A stretch of 64,000 nucleotides of DNA from Eubacteriales bacterium (GTDB taxonomy: Bacteria > Bacillota > Clostridia > Christensenellales > Aristaeellaceae). The DNA is taken from positions 19,070-83,069 of the forward strand of contig JAQUWD010000012.1 of NCBI GenBank assembly GCA_028693055.1, written 5' to 3'. Under the pieces are notes generated by a model, which worked only from the letters and a program-made list of their open reading frames with translations, was not told where the DNA came from and did not search any database. Position numbers and translations under genes: made by a program. The number at the start of each line of letters is the position of its first letter. The stretch's first letter is position 1. Positions 35,466 to 44,678 of this stretch are shown here, in pieces.

Positions 35466-35480
35466 GCGGAAAAATTCCGA
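35466..35480. promoter_or_regulatory. Candidate operator, copy 2 (CGGA-N5-TCCG)
   Basis: GCGGAAAAATTCCGA, 10 bases past the regulator stop codon and upstream of the ABC operon promoter. It shares CGGA...ATTCCGA with copy 1 at 34226-34240. The distance to the -35 box (about 107 bases) is large, so looping or an additional site would be needed. Confidence 0.45.
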
Positions 35481-35586
35481 AAAAAATAAAAGCGGTATTC
35501 CAAGATGCCTCGCAAACGGTTCAAAAATAAAGAAAATGATAGATCGATTGCCCGCCGATGGACGATTCGGTCTATTTTTTTCGCTA

Positions 35587-35615
35587 TTGCACAAAAAAAT
35601 CTTTGTTGTTATAAT
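35587..35615 (+). promoter_or_regulatory. Sigma-A promoter of the permease-permease-SBP operon
   Basis: TTGCAC, a 17-base spacer and a perfect TATAAT, 74 bases before the first permease start. The rest of 35456-35689 is AT-rich and otherwise featureless. Confidence 0.7.
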
Positions 35616-35689
35616 TTAGACAGGTAAAAAAAGAAAGCATTTCATTTTGGCAATCATTCATAAGCCGGACAAAAAGGAGGTCTTTGATT

Positions 35690-36649
35690 TTGACAACGGC
35701 TGTAAAAGAAAGAGCTGGAAACTTATTCAATTCTTCCCAAGTTAGAAAACGCGTACGAAACAATATTTGGAGAAACCGATATATTTACATGATGGTGATC
35801 CCGGTGCTGATTTACATGGCGCTGCTAAAATATTTGCCCATGTATTTTCTGCGAGCTTCTTTTTACGATTTCAAACTGCTAAAGGGCTTTGAAGGCTCAA
35901 AGTATGTTGGGCTCAAATGGTTTGAGCGGCTGCTAAGCAGCCCGGAGATGTGGCAGTACATCAGAAATACGCTGGTTTTGAATTCACTCAGCCTGTTAAT
36001 CTGCTTCCCGGCGCCGTTGGTATTTGCGCTGTTGCTAAACGAGGTTCACAGCAAGCCCTACGAAAAGTTTGTGCAGACGATTTCTTATCTGCCACACTTT
36101 GTTTCCACCGTTGTACTGGTTAGTATGATTAACAACATTCTTTCTCCCTCGCTGGGCACGCTGGCGAAAATCTATAAAATCATGGGACAAACGCCCATCA
36201 ATTTTCTTTCTAAGCCAGATTATTTTTACGGCATCAATATTGTATCCGGCGTTTGGCAGACGATGGGTTGGAACGCGATCATCTATATCTCGGCTATATC
36301 CGGCATTGATCAGACGCTGTACGAGGCGGCTAGGATGGATGGCGCGGGCCGCTGGAAGCAGACTTTGCATGTGACGGTGCCCGGAATACTGCCCACGTTT
36401 ATCCTGCTGTTAATCATGCAGATCGGCCAAATGCTCAACTGCGTGTTTGATAAGATTTTTCTGCTGCAAAACACCCTGAACCTACAGGTTTCGGAAATGC
36501 TGCCCACCTACGTGTATAAGGTGGGCATGGAGAGCCATAAATACGGCTTAGCAACGGCTGGCGGTCTGTTTAACTCCGTGCTTTCCGTCATACTGGTTTT
36601 GCTTGCGAATACGATCAGCAAAAAGGTCACCGAGACCTCGCTGTTCTGA
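35690..36649 (+). CDS. ABC transporter permease, LplB/YteP-like
   Basis: A 319-residue membrane permease with six helices and the EAA loop EAARMDGAGRWKQ...VP. It is closely similar in layout to the 9.3-kb permease (YMMVIPVLIYMALLKYLPMY). The start is probably the TTG at 35690, with AGGAGG nine bases upstream; a TTG two codons earlier is too close to that ribosome site. No ATG option exists near the N-terminus. It is first in an operon whose binding protein comes third, the reverse of the order at 7.6 kb. Confidence 0.88.
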   Translation: MTTAVKERAGNLFNSSQVRKRVRNNIWRNRYIYMMVIPVLIYMALLKYLPMYFLRASFYDFKLLKGFEGSKYVGLKWFERLLSSPEMWQYIRNTLVLNSLSLLICFPAPLVFALLLNEVHSKPYEKFVQTISYLPHFVSTVVLVSMINNILSPSLGTLAKIYKIMGQTPINFLSKPDYFYGINIVSGVWQTMGWNAIIYISAISGIDQTLYEAARMDGAGRWKQTLHVTVPGILPTFILLLIMQIGQMLNCVFDKIFLLQNTLNLQVSEMLPTYVYKVGMESHKYGLATAGGLFNSVLSVILVLLANTISKKVTETSLF

Positions 36650-36668
36650 CGGAAAGGAGTCGATCAAA

Positions 36669-37610
36669 ATGACAAACAAAGCCAATGTTGTTCTTCGTAA
36701 GGCAAAATTTGATCAGGATTTTATTCAGCGTTCCACCGGCGAGAAGGTCTTTAATGTATGCAATATCATCTTCATGGCGCTTTTGTTGATCTTCCTGCTC
36801 TATCCCGTATTAAACGTGCTGGCTATTTCTATGAGCTCTGAAACCGAGGTTATGGCGGCGAACGTCACCTTTTATCCCATCGGCTTCAATCCCCAAGCGT
36901 ATACCACGATCTTTAAGGATTCCGAGCTTTGGCGTTCCATCTTCAACAGCGTGTTTGTGGCCTTTGGCGGCTGTGCGTTCAGCTTGATGGCACTTTGCAT
37001 AGCGGCGTATCCCCTTGCCTTTGGAGAGTTTTATGGCAAGAAATTTTACTCTGTTATTATCATGTTCACCATGTGGTTTCAGGGCGGTATCGTGCCGTTG
37101 TTCCTGACGATCCAGAACCTAGGCTTGTACGATACGCTTTGGGCGTTGGTTCTCAACGGGTTAATCAGCGCCTATAACGTCGTGATTATACGCAGCTACT
37201 TCAATTCGATTCCCTTCTCGGTTGTGGAGAGCGCCCGAATCGACGGGGCCAACGATTTTACCATACTGTTTCGGCTGATTGTTCCGCTGTCCAAGCCTGT
37301 GCTGGCTACCGTTGCGCTGTGGGTGATTGTAGGCCACTGGAACGATTATATGAACCCCTTGATTCTTATTTCCAGCACCGAGCACCAGACCCTGCAATTA
37401 AAGCTGAAAAATCTGGTTTTAGCGGCGGAAAGCTCCACCAGCAATCTGTCCACCCTAAGCCAGTCGGCGGACCACAAGGGCGTTGCCGCATTGAGCACCC
37501 AAGTTAAAAACGCGGTGCTGGTTGTATCCATGGTGCCTATGATTGTCATTTATCCCTTCATCCAGCGCTTCTTCGTGTCCGGAGTAATGCTGGGCTCGGT
37601 CAAGGGATAA
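36669..37610 (+). CDS. ABC transporter permease, YtcP-like
   Basis: A 313-residue partner permease with six helices, the EAA loop ESARIDGANDFTIL...VP and C-terminus FFVSGVMLGSVKG. The ATG at 36669 follows AAAGGAG; a longer in-frame version overlaps the previous gene. It is 19 bases after the first permease and 59 before the binding-protein gene. Confidence 0.9.
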   Translation: MTNKANVVLRKAKFDQDFIQRSTGEKVFNVCNIIFMALLLIFLLYPVLNVLAISMSSETEVMAANVTFYPIGFNPQAYTTIFKDSELWRSIFNSVFVAFGGCAFSLMALCIAAYPLAFGEFYGKKFYSVIIMFTMWFQGGIVPLFLTIQNLGLYDTLWALVLNGLISAYNVVIIRSYFNSIPFSVVESARIDGANDFTILFRLIVPLSKPVLATVALWVIVGHWNDYMNPLILISSTEHQTLQLKLKNLVLAAESSTSNLSTLSQSADHKGVAALSTQVKNAVLVVSMVPMIVIYPFIQRFFVSGVMLGSVKG

Positions 37611-37669
37611 ACTCAAAGCGATTTTTGCGGGTGAATCCCGTAAGAATAGAATAAAAAGGAGGTTCTCCC

Positions 37670-39316
37670 ATGAAAAAGATTCTGTCTATCGTACTGGCTC
37701 TGGCAATGCTGTTAAGCATTACCTCCGCTTTCGCTACCGACGTGGACGCGGTCGGCGGTATGGAAGCGAACTGGTGGGTTAACGCGGACGTGCAGAAGAG
37801 CACGGAATTCTATGTGGACGGCGGCTTGAACGTTAAGATGGTCGGCATTCACTACAATCAGTACCCCACCACCTTTGACGGCGGCTACTATCTGCCCACC
37901 ATTGAGAAGATGACGGGCGTACACTTCGACATTGACTGGCGCACCAACGACGGTTATGCCACCGTGGTTTCCACCATTCTGGCCGGCGGCGTTGATAATA
38001 TGCCCGACGTCATCCAGCCCGGCGCCTTTGGCGTTGCCGGTTTGGTTGAAGAAGGCGCGATTATCGCGTTGGACGACTATATGGATTTGATTCCTAACGT
38101 CATCGCGGCTGTGGGCGAAGACCGTATGGCCAACTGGCGCTCCGCGGACGGCCATATTTACTCCATCCCCACCATCGTTAACGTTCCCGGCTCTCAGAGC
38201 ACCACCTATCGCAAGGATTGGGCGCTGAAGCTAAAGGAAATGGGCGTTATCGATTTTGAGACCCCTGAGACTTGGGAGCAGTGGAAGGCCTTCTGGTACG
38301 GCGTTCGCGATAACGACGTAAACGGCAACGGCGATACCACCGACGAAATCCCGCTGGTGCTGGAAATGGGCGAGAGCGGCGAGCGTGCCCTGCATGCGCT
38401 GTTGAACGCGTTTGGCATCAAGGCCTCCGACGACGCGCAGTTCTGCGTGCTGGACGACGGCACCTACACCATGGTTTATGATCATCCCAACTATGAGAAG
38501 TTTATGACCGAAGTGCAGAAGCTGTATGCGGACGGCATCATCGACCCCGAATTTGCAACCCGCAAGCAGGCTGATATGTATAACACCATGTCCGCCAACA
38601 TCTGCGCATCCTGCTTCACTTGGGCGCAGATGTCTCAGACCCACACCGAAGAGCTGTGGACCATGGGCATTGAGGACGCGCTGTTCGAGTGCTGCGCTCC
38701 CATCACCGGCCCCGACGGCGAATCTTGGATCCAGGAACGCCGCGCTGTAACCGGCTTGAACTGCATCACCGCCAAGGCGGAGGCCGACGGCAAGGTAGAG
38801 GACATCCTAAAATTCTATAACTGGCAGTTCTCCGAGGAAGGAATCGCCCTGTACAACTACGGCATCGAAGGCTTGACCTACACCGTAGTGGACGATCAGC
38901 CCACCATGAACGTTGAAATCGTAAAGAACGGCTTCACCGATTACCGTACCATCGGCATGGAATGCGAGCCCTTCGGCGGCATGTGGCAGACCAGCGCCTT
39001 TATGCAGTGCCTGTTCGCTGGCGAGAGCTTGGAAAAGCTGAACGCGGCGTATCAGTCCTTCTGGAACGGCCTGAACAACGAAGGCGTCAACATGGGTCAC
39101 TACTATCCCATGCCCCCCACGCTGGAAACCGAAGCCTACATCGAGTATCGTGGCGAACTGATCATTGGCTCCACCGGCGTGTGCGCTCTGCGTGACCAGT
39201 GTGTGGCTGGCCAGCTCACCGTGGCAGATTTCTTCACCAAATATGAAGAGCTAAAAACCCGCGGCTTGCAGGACGTTATCGATCAGGGCAACGAGGCTTA
39301 TCAGCTGATTAAGTAA
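37670..39316 (+). CDS. ABC transporter solute-binding protein, LplA-like
   Basis: A 548-residue secreted binding protein with signal peptide MKKILSIVLALAMLLSITSAFA and no lipobox cysteine. The calcium-loop-like NDVNGNGDTTDEIPL marks it as an LplA/YtcQ relative. AAGGAGG precedes the ATG. It is third in the operon after its two permeases and is followed by an attenuator hairpin, then GNAT, DUF4838 and DUF6259 genes, which probably act on the imported glycan. Its ligand is unknown. Confidence 0.88.
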   Translation: MKKILSIVLALAMLLSITSAFATDVDAVGGMEANWWVNADVQKSTEFYVDGGLNVKMVGIHYNQYPTTFDGGYYLPTIEKMTGVHFDIDWRTNDGYATVVSTILAGGVDNMPDVIQPGAFGVAGLVEEGAIIALDDYMDLIPNVIAAVGEDRMANWRSADGHIYSIPTIVNVPGSQSTTYRKDWALKLKEMGVIDFETPETWEQWKAFWYGVRDNDVNGNGDTTDEIPLVLEMGESGERALHALLNAFGIKASDDAQFCVLDDGTYTMVYDHPNYEKFMTEVQKLYADGIIDPEFATRKQADMYNTMSANICASCFTWAQMSQTHTEELWTMGIEDALFECCAPITGPDGESWIQERRAVTGLNCITAKAEADGKVEDILKFYNWQFSEEGIALYNYGIEGLTYTVVDDQPTMNVEIVKNGFTDYRTIGMECEPFGGMWQTSAFMQCLFAGESLEKLNAAYQSFWNGLNNEGVNMGHYYPMPPTLETEAYIEYRGELIIGSTGVCALRDQCVAGQLTVADFFTKYEELKTRGLQDVIDQGNEAYQLIK

Positions 39317-39336
39317 TCCCGTAGGAGAAACCGACG

Positions 39337-39376
39337 GAGGGAGTGTCTCAAAAATTTTTGAGGCGCTCCCTCTTTT
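39337..39376 (+). terminator. Intercistronic hairpin between SBP and the enzyme genes
   Basis: Outer stem GAGGGAG/CTCCCTC (39337-39343 with 39366-39372) and inner TCTCAAAAA/TTTTTGAG pairing, followed by TTTT. Located 20 bases after the SBP stop, it would reduce read-through into the enzyme genes. Confidence 0.75.
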
Positions 39377-39392
39377 AGAAGGAGGATGAGCC

Positions 39393-40445
39393 GTGAATAT
39401 CCGCACTTTTGAAGGCCGGGATTTGCCGTCCGTGATCCGTATATGGCAGGAAAGCGTCCAGGCCGGCGAGGTGGTTTTTTATGAGCTGACAGCAGAATAC
39501 TTCCGCACCAAATTTGAAAACGACCCTAATTACGACCCTCAATATTCATTGGTAGCCGAGGAAAACCATGAAATTGTGGGATTCATCAACGGCGTTGCCA
39601 AGAAGATTTTTTTAGACCACGAAACCAACGAAAACTCACCCGGCTATATCACCTGCTTCTTTGTGCGCAGCGGCAATCGCGGCTACGGAATAGGCAAGGC
39701 GTTGGTAGACGCGCTGTGCCAGCGCTTTAAGGCTGCTGGAAAGAAATCTGTAGCCATCTGCAATGATAACCCGATCAATCTGGACTGGCATATCCCGAAT
39801 ACGCCGGGACATGACCATAATAATACGCCGGGGATGGATATGTCCTCGCCGGGGTATGAATTCGTCAAAGCGATCGGCTTTGAGAAGATTGACCGCGAAA
39901 TTGCTATGTATCTTGATTTAAAGGACTATATTCCTTGGGACGGCATGAAGGAGCGCCAAGCGCAGCTTATGGACCAAGGCGTTTATACCGGGCGTTATGA
40001 CCCGCGCTTGGGCTATGATTACGATCGATTGTGCGACCGCGTCGGCAGCGAGTACTGGCGAGAGGTCATCCGCTCCGAGCTGGCCTGTTGGCAAGAGAAC
40101 CGACCGAATACGGACGTTCGCTTTATTCCCAACGGCACGAAAATTCCCAATGGGCCAAGGCCCCTGCTGGTTGCCACCTGTGATCGGCATATCGTCGCTT
40201 TCACGGGGCCGGTAGACAAGCAATCCAGTGGACGCGGGTGGTTCTGCGGCATCTTTACAGACCCGGAATATGAGCATCGCAGCATCGCGCCTATTCTTTT
40301 TCATTTGCTCATGGAGGAATTCATAGCGGAGGGCGCAACTTTTTCCACCCTTTTTACTGGCGAAAACAATCGGGCGCAAACCATTTATCTGCGCACCGGC
40401 TTTCGCATTGCGCGCCGCTTCGCTCTGATGAAAAGGACGCTGTAA
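39393..40445 (+). CDS. Two-domain GNAT N-acetyltransferase
   Basis: A 350-residue protein with two GNAT-like halves. The first (1-165) has the acetyl-CoA motif RSGNRGYGIGKAL; the second (210-350) has a degenerate equivalent (FTDPEYEHRSIAPILFHLL) and ends LRTGFRIARRF. Only the first half looks catalytically complete. GNAT enzymes move an acetyl group from acetyl-CoA to an amine. In this glycan operon an amino sugar is a possible acceptor, but this is inference. The GTG start at 39393 has AAGGAGGA upstream. It lies 17 bases before the DUF4838 gene. Confidence 0.8.
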   Translation: MNIRTFEGRDLPSVIRIWQESVQAGEVVFYELTAEYFRTKFENDPNYDPQYSLVAEENHEIVGFINGVAKKIFLDHETNENSPGYITCFFVRSGNRGYGIGKALVDALCQRFKAAGKKSVAICNDNPINLDWHIPNTPGHDHNNTPGMDMSSPGYEFVKAIGFEKIDREIAMYLDLKDYIPWDGMKERQAQLMDQGVYTGRYDPRLGYDYDRLCDRVGSEYWREVIRSELACWQENRPNTDVRFIPNGTKIPNGPRPLLVATCDRHIVAFTGPVDKQSSGRGWFCGIFTDPEYEHRSIAPILFHLLMEEFIAEGATFSTLFTGENNRAQTIYLRTGFRIARRFALMKRTL

Positions 40446-40462
40446 CCTGAAAGGAGAGCTTT

Positions 40463-42187
40463 ATGCTCCGCTTGCCGCAGTTTCTCTCAATCCTTTGCCC
40501 GGACAACACCTCTGAATGCGTCCGCTATGCAAGGGAGGAATTGGTTCGCTGGCTGGGCTTGGCCGGAATCGTGCTCTTGCCGGAGCCGTCTGCCTACAAC
40601 GCCCTGCCTTTGGTGCTTACCGATCAGGCTCCCGGTCTTTTTGGGGGCGCTTTCCGGCTCACGGTCTCTGAAACGGGAATCCGGCTGGAGGCCTCCGAAG
40701 GATGCGGAATCGTTTATGGTACGTATGCTCTTTTGGAGGCGATGGGCTTCCGCTTCCTTACCTCTGATTGTGAAACCATCCCTGTTGGCCCACTGACGCT
40801 GGAAACCGGCACGGTGGAAGAAGCGCCTGCCTTTCAGGCACGGGAGCTATTCTGGCGGGATGCGATGGACGGCGCGTTTGCGGTTCGCCTGCGGCTGAAC
40901 TCCGCTCGCTCCACCATTACCCCTCGTCAGGGCGGAAAGCTGATGTTCTATAACTTTTCCCATTCCTTTGACACGCTGGTTCCGGTAAACCAATGGTTCG
41001 ACAGCCACCCGGAGTATTTCTCCATGCGCGAGGGCGTCCGCATCCGCAATAAAACGCAGCTGTGCCTAAGCAATCCGGAGGTTCTGGCACTGTGTATCGC
41101 AGGCGTTCGGCGTTGGATCAGAGAAAACCCCGAATGTCGCATTTTTTCCGTGTCCATGAACGATTGGTACAATCCCTGCGAATGCCCGGCTTGCCGCGCT
41201 ATCGATGAGGCGGAGGGCAGCCCGGCTGGGTCTGTGATCCGTTTTGTCAACGCCATTGCGGACGACTTAGCTCTGGATTGTCCCGACGTGCTTCTTCATA
41301 CCTTCGCCTACCTCTACTGTAGAAAGCCGCCCCGACAGACGCGACCTCGAAAAAACGTGATTGTTCGCCTTTGCTCGATAGAATGCTGCTTTTCTCATCC
41401 CATTGGCGAATGCGGGAAGGAACGGGGCGAAATTGACGTGCAAAACGGCTCCGCTCAGAATTTTACGGGCGACGCTCCGGCAGGAACCTTCTTGGACGAT
41501 CTCCGCGGCTGGTCTGAAATCTGCGACCGTCTGTTTATCTGGGATTATACCACGAACTATGCAAACTATCTGCTGCCCTTTCCTAATCTGAACGTTCTAC
41601 AGGCCAATATAAAGCTGTTTCAAGCAATGGGCGTAAAAGGGGTTTTTGAGCAGGGCAATTTCTCTCATGGGCAGTGCAGCGCACTGGGACAGCTCAAAAC
41701 CTATCTACTCGCAAAGCTACTTTGGAACCCAGACCAGGACGTAGATACGTTGATAAAGGATTTTGTGGAGGGGTATTACAAACCGGCAGCCCAGCCGATG
41801 CTGCAATATGTTGGTCTATGGCAAAACGCGGCGGGGGAATGCCACGCCGGGATTTACGACATGCCGGACGCGCCCTATCTATCAGACGCATTGTTAAGTG
41901 AAGCAGCGAGCTGCTTGAACGCCGCGCTTCGGCTTGCCGAGGGAACGTCCGCTTACTCGCGGATCCAGCGGGAAGAACTGTCCATTCGTTACGCACGGTT
42001 GGCTCGCGAAGCGCCGACGGCTTTTGGACACGCCGATGCTGTGGAGGCTTTCCTGTCCGACGCTCGTCGGCTGGGTATTACGGAGCTGTTTGAACGTAAG
42101 GCGCTAGAGCCGTCTGCTGAGGTGCTAAAGCATCAGCGATATGCCAAGAATCGCGCCGACGTTCCCGCCATTTTCTATCCAATTTGA
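40463..42187 (+). CDS. DUF4838 putative glycosidase
   Basis: A 574-residue cytoplasmic protein. An N-terminal domain (about 1-125) resembles the alpha/beta domain preceding GH20/GH67 catalytic barrels (EGCGIVYGTYALLEAMGFRF). It is followed by a TIM-barrel region with FSVSMNDWYNPCECPACRAIDE, carrying the CxCxxC typical of DUF4838, and LFIWDYTTNYANYLLPFPN. The family is widespread in glycan-degrading bacteria but its reaction is unsettled. The ATG follows AAAGGAG. Its stop is 14 bases before the next start. Confidence 0.8.
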   Translation: MLRLPQFLSILCPDNTSECVRYAREELVRWLGLAGIVLLPEPSAYNALPLVLTDQAPGLFGGAFRLTVSETGIRLEASEGCGIVYGTYALLEAMGFRFLTSDCETIPVGPLTLETGTVEEAPAFQARELFWRDAMDGAFAVRLRLNSARSTITPRQGGKLMFYNFSHSFDTLVPVNQWFDSHPEYFSMREGVRIRNKTQLCLSNPEVLALCIAGVRRWIRENPECRIFSVSMNDWYNPCECPACRAIDEAEGSPAGSVIRFVNAIADDLALDCPDVLLHTFAYLYCRKPPRQTRPRKNVIVRLCSIECCFSHPIGECGKERGEIDVQNGSAQNFTGDAPAGTFLDDLRGWSEICDRLFIWDYTTNYANYLLPFPNLNVLQANIKLFQAMGVKGVFEQGNFSHGQCSALGQLKTYLLAKLLWNPDQDVDTLIKDFVEGYYKPAAQPMLQYVGLWQNAAGECHAGIYDMPDAPYLSDALLSEAASCLNAALRLAEGTSAYSRIQREELSIRYARLAREAPTAFGHADAVEAFLSDARRLGITELFERKALEPSAEVLKHQRYAKNRADVPAIFYPI

Positions 42188-42201
42188 AAGGAGCCGCCGT
42201 C

Positions 42202-44403
42202 ATGTATCAATCCCGTTTACACGCCACCAACGGCGTTATCTCGCTGGCTGTCGATTCGCTCAGCGGCGAGCTATTGGAGTTTGTCCGTGAAAGTACCGCC
42301 GACAATCTTTTGAAAAATCACGTGCGCCGCGCATGGTCTTTGCTGGACGGGCTGCTAGTGACCGATCAGGGAGACTTGCGCTTTCATCCTCCCCGATATG
42401 CCGATATCAAGAGGGATCCATCGTTGACCCCAGAGATTTCGGTACAGCAGGAGGAACGGCAGGCAACCCTCCATTGGTTCTTTCCTGCGTTAATCGCCGA
42501 CGAGGCACGGCTGGAGCTGAACGCCCGCATCACCGTCCGTCTGCTGCCTGAGGACTGCCGCGCATACTGGACGCTTACGTTGGACAACCGAACTGGCTTT
42601 GAGCTGGACGATATAGCGTTCCCGGTGGTGGACGGCGCGTGGCTGGGGGAAAGCTGGCAGGACGACGTTTTGGTTTATCCCCATTTCGCGGGCTGCCGGA
42701 TAGATAACCCTACGGAGCAGCTAGCGTCTGAACCGCAGCTGATTCATTGGAAATGGCAGGAATATATCTATGAGTACAATATCGGTCAGGAAACCGGCGC
42801 CCGGGACGACCGCGGCGCTTATGTTCATCGGCTGAATTACTCGGGGCAGGCCTCCATGGTCTGGATGGACCTCTACAACCCAACGGAGAAAACGGGTGTG
42901 TATATCACCTGTAGAAACAGCAGCCTGACCATGAAGGCGCTGCGTATGGAATCCTTCGGGAAAACCGACCCGGGCGTTGGCATGGCTATTCTGCATAGGC
43001 CCGGCCAAAAAAACGGCGTGTGGAGCAGTGAAGAATGCATCCTCGCCTTTCATGAGGGCGACTGGCACTGGGCTGCTGATGATTACCGCGCATGGTTTGC
43101 AACGCTTCCCCGTCGCAATCCTCCGTATCATCGTCCCGAATGGTTTGAAAAAAGCCCCGGATTGATGGCGCATTATGACTTCCAGTATCAGGGTGGAGGA
43201 ATCGTTCATACCTTCCGGGATATTCCCGATTTATTACGGGAAGCGCAGAAGCTGGGCTTCAATCACCTGCTGCTGTCCGGCTGGAACGAGGATGGCTTTG
43301 ATTTCGGTTTTCCTCATTACACGCCCAATCATCGCCTAGGCACGGAGCAGGAGCTAAAGGATGCTTTGGCGCAGTGCAAACAGCTGGGAGGACACGTTTG
43401 CTTTTACATCAATTCTCGGCTGTGCAATATCGGCTTTGCGGATCAGCAGGACAGGATTCAAAAAAGCGCCATTATGAACCGGGACGGTTCCCTCTTTATC
43501 GAAAAATACGGTGCGGACGATTTGGCCTTTGCTTCCCTGTGTATCAACGATACGGCTTGGAGGCGCGCACTGGCGGAAACCGTCCGTTATCTGACCCAAG
43601 ACTTGGGAGCCGATGGGATGTATCTGGATCAGCTGGCTATGGCAACCTCCTGTAAATGCTATCATCCCGGGCATAAGGAGCACGCGCACAATCCCACTGC
43701 GTGGAACCAGGGCTATGAGAAGCTGCTAGCGGAAATGCAGAGGGATTACGCGCCGGAGGGCATGGCGTTGATCTATGAAGGCTGCAACGACGCATTCGGT
43801 CCCTATGCCAGCGGACAGCTTGTATCCGAGCTCCACTGCCCCTTCCGAGGCCGGATGCCGGAGGTTTACAAATATACCTTCCCGGATCAAATTTTGGTGG
43901 ATATGATGAATCCCCGGCGCAACTCTGCCATGCGACCGGAGCATATCGCCCGGCATTCCACCGAGCTTCTATACAACGCGTTTACCATGGGAGCCTATTT
44001 CTGGTGCTATGATCTGGAATGGGATAATACATGGCGGCGCGACCCGGAACAGTATGAACGGCTGAAGCGTTTGACAGCCCTGCGCGTTAGCTGGCTGAAG
44101 CATTTTGGCCATGGGCGATTTACGGACACAGTCGGCGTGGGGCGCGCTCCCAAGGGGCAGCAAATTCGGCGATATCTGTTACAGAACGGGGCCTTGCTGG
44201 CCTGCGCCGCAGAAAAGGGCTTAGCCGGAGCCATCTCCCTTGCGTGGGATAGCGACAAGCCGCCGGTGTGCCAAATCATGACCCTGCGCTGCCCCGAGCC
44301 GACGGTTTCCCCCTGCAAAATGGACAAAACACAGGCTGGAAGCGAAGTCGTCGTCGCGCTTCCCGAGGATGAGGCTGCCGTGATCGTCCTCCTACGAGGA
44401 TAA
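42202..44403 (+). CDS. DUF6259 glycoside-hydrolase-like protein
   Basis: A 733-residue paralogue of the 27.4-kb protein, with the same layout: N-terminal beta-sandwich, TIM barrel (LLSGWNEDGFDFGFPHYTP, LGADGMYLDQLAM, ALIYEGCNDAFG) and C-terminal beta domain. The Asp in GMYLDQ occupies the presumed nucleophile position. It is cytoplasmic, with no signal peptide. The ATG at 42202 has AAAGGAG upstream. It is the last gene of the operon, followed by the palindrome cluster that includes a terminator. Confidence 0.75.
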   Translation: MYQSRLHATNGVISLAVDSLSGELLEFVRESTADNLLKNHVRRAWSLLDGLLVTDQGDLRFHPPRYADIKRDPSLTPEISVQQEERQATLHWFFPALIADEARLELNARITVRLLPEDCRAYWTLTLDNRTGFELDDIAFPVVDGAWLGESWQDDVLVYPHFAGCRIDNPTEQLASEPQLIHWKWQEYIYEYNIGQETGARDDRGAYVHRLNYSGQASMVWMDLYNPTEKTGVYITCRNSSLTMKALRMESFGKTDPGVGMAILHRPGQKNGVWSSEECILAFHEGDWHWAADDYRAWFATLPRRNPPYHRPEWFEKSPGLMAHYDFQYQGGGIVHTFRDIPDLLREAQKLGFNHLLLSGWNEDGFDFGFPHYTPNHRLGTEQELKDALAQCKQLGGHVCFYINSRLCNIGFADQQDRIQKSAIMNRDGSLFIEKYGADDLAFASLCINDTAWRRALAETVRYLTQDLGADGMYLDQLAMATSCKCYHPGHKEHAHNPTAWNQGYEKLLAEMQRDYAPEGMALIYEGCNDAFGPYASGQLVSELHCPFRGRMPEVYKYTFPDQILVDMMNPRRNSAMRPEHIARHSTELLYNAFTMGAYFWCYDLEWDNTWRRDPEQYERLKRLTALRVSWLKHFGHGRFTDTVGVGRAPKGQQIRRYLLQNGALLACAAEKGLAGAISLAWDSDKPPVCQIMTLRCPEPTVSPCKMDKTQAGSEVVVALPEDEAAVIVLLRG

Positions 44404-44421
44404 ACAACTTTGCCATAAAGA

Positions 44422-44647
44422 GAGCAACGCGTACCGCGATAAGCGGCACGCGCTCAGCGTGTCAAAAAAGCGCTACGCGCTTTTTCGCCAGTTGCGGGTA
44501 ATGTTTGCGGCTTTGCCGCAAACTGCCTGCCCGACCGGCAAAGCCGGTCGATACGAATATAGTCAGGGTAGCCTGCGGACTCCCCCGACACCCTCTTAAG
44601 GGAGTTATTCGACAGTGTGTGCTCGTGCCGCGATAAGCGGCACGAGC
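44422..44647. repeat. Cluster of palindromic hairpin repeats
   Basis: Within 226 bases there are at least five separate hairpins: 44422-44454 (core CCGC-GATAA-GCGG), 44465-44485, 44503-44523 (GTTTGCGGC-TTT-GCCGCAAAC), 44533-44549 (GACCGGC-AAA-GCCGGTC) and 44621-44647 (11-bp perfect stem, same CCGC-GATAA-GCGG core as the first). The repeated core makes this a REP-like or mobile-palindrome candidate, lying between two convergent operons. Confidence 0.75.
44464..44485. terminator. Bidirectional terminator inside the palindrome cluster
   Basis: A 9-bp stem AAAAAGCGC-TAC-GCGCTTTTT with poly-T on both strands; it can end both the DUF6259 operon and the NagZ operon. Confidence 0.7.
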
Positions 44648-44678
44648 TGGTTGCTTTCAGGGAATACACCGAGCAAAT

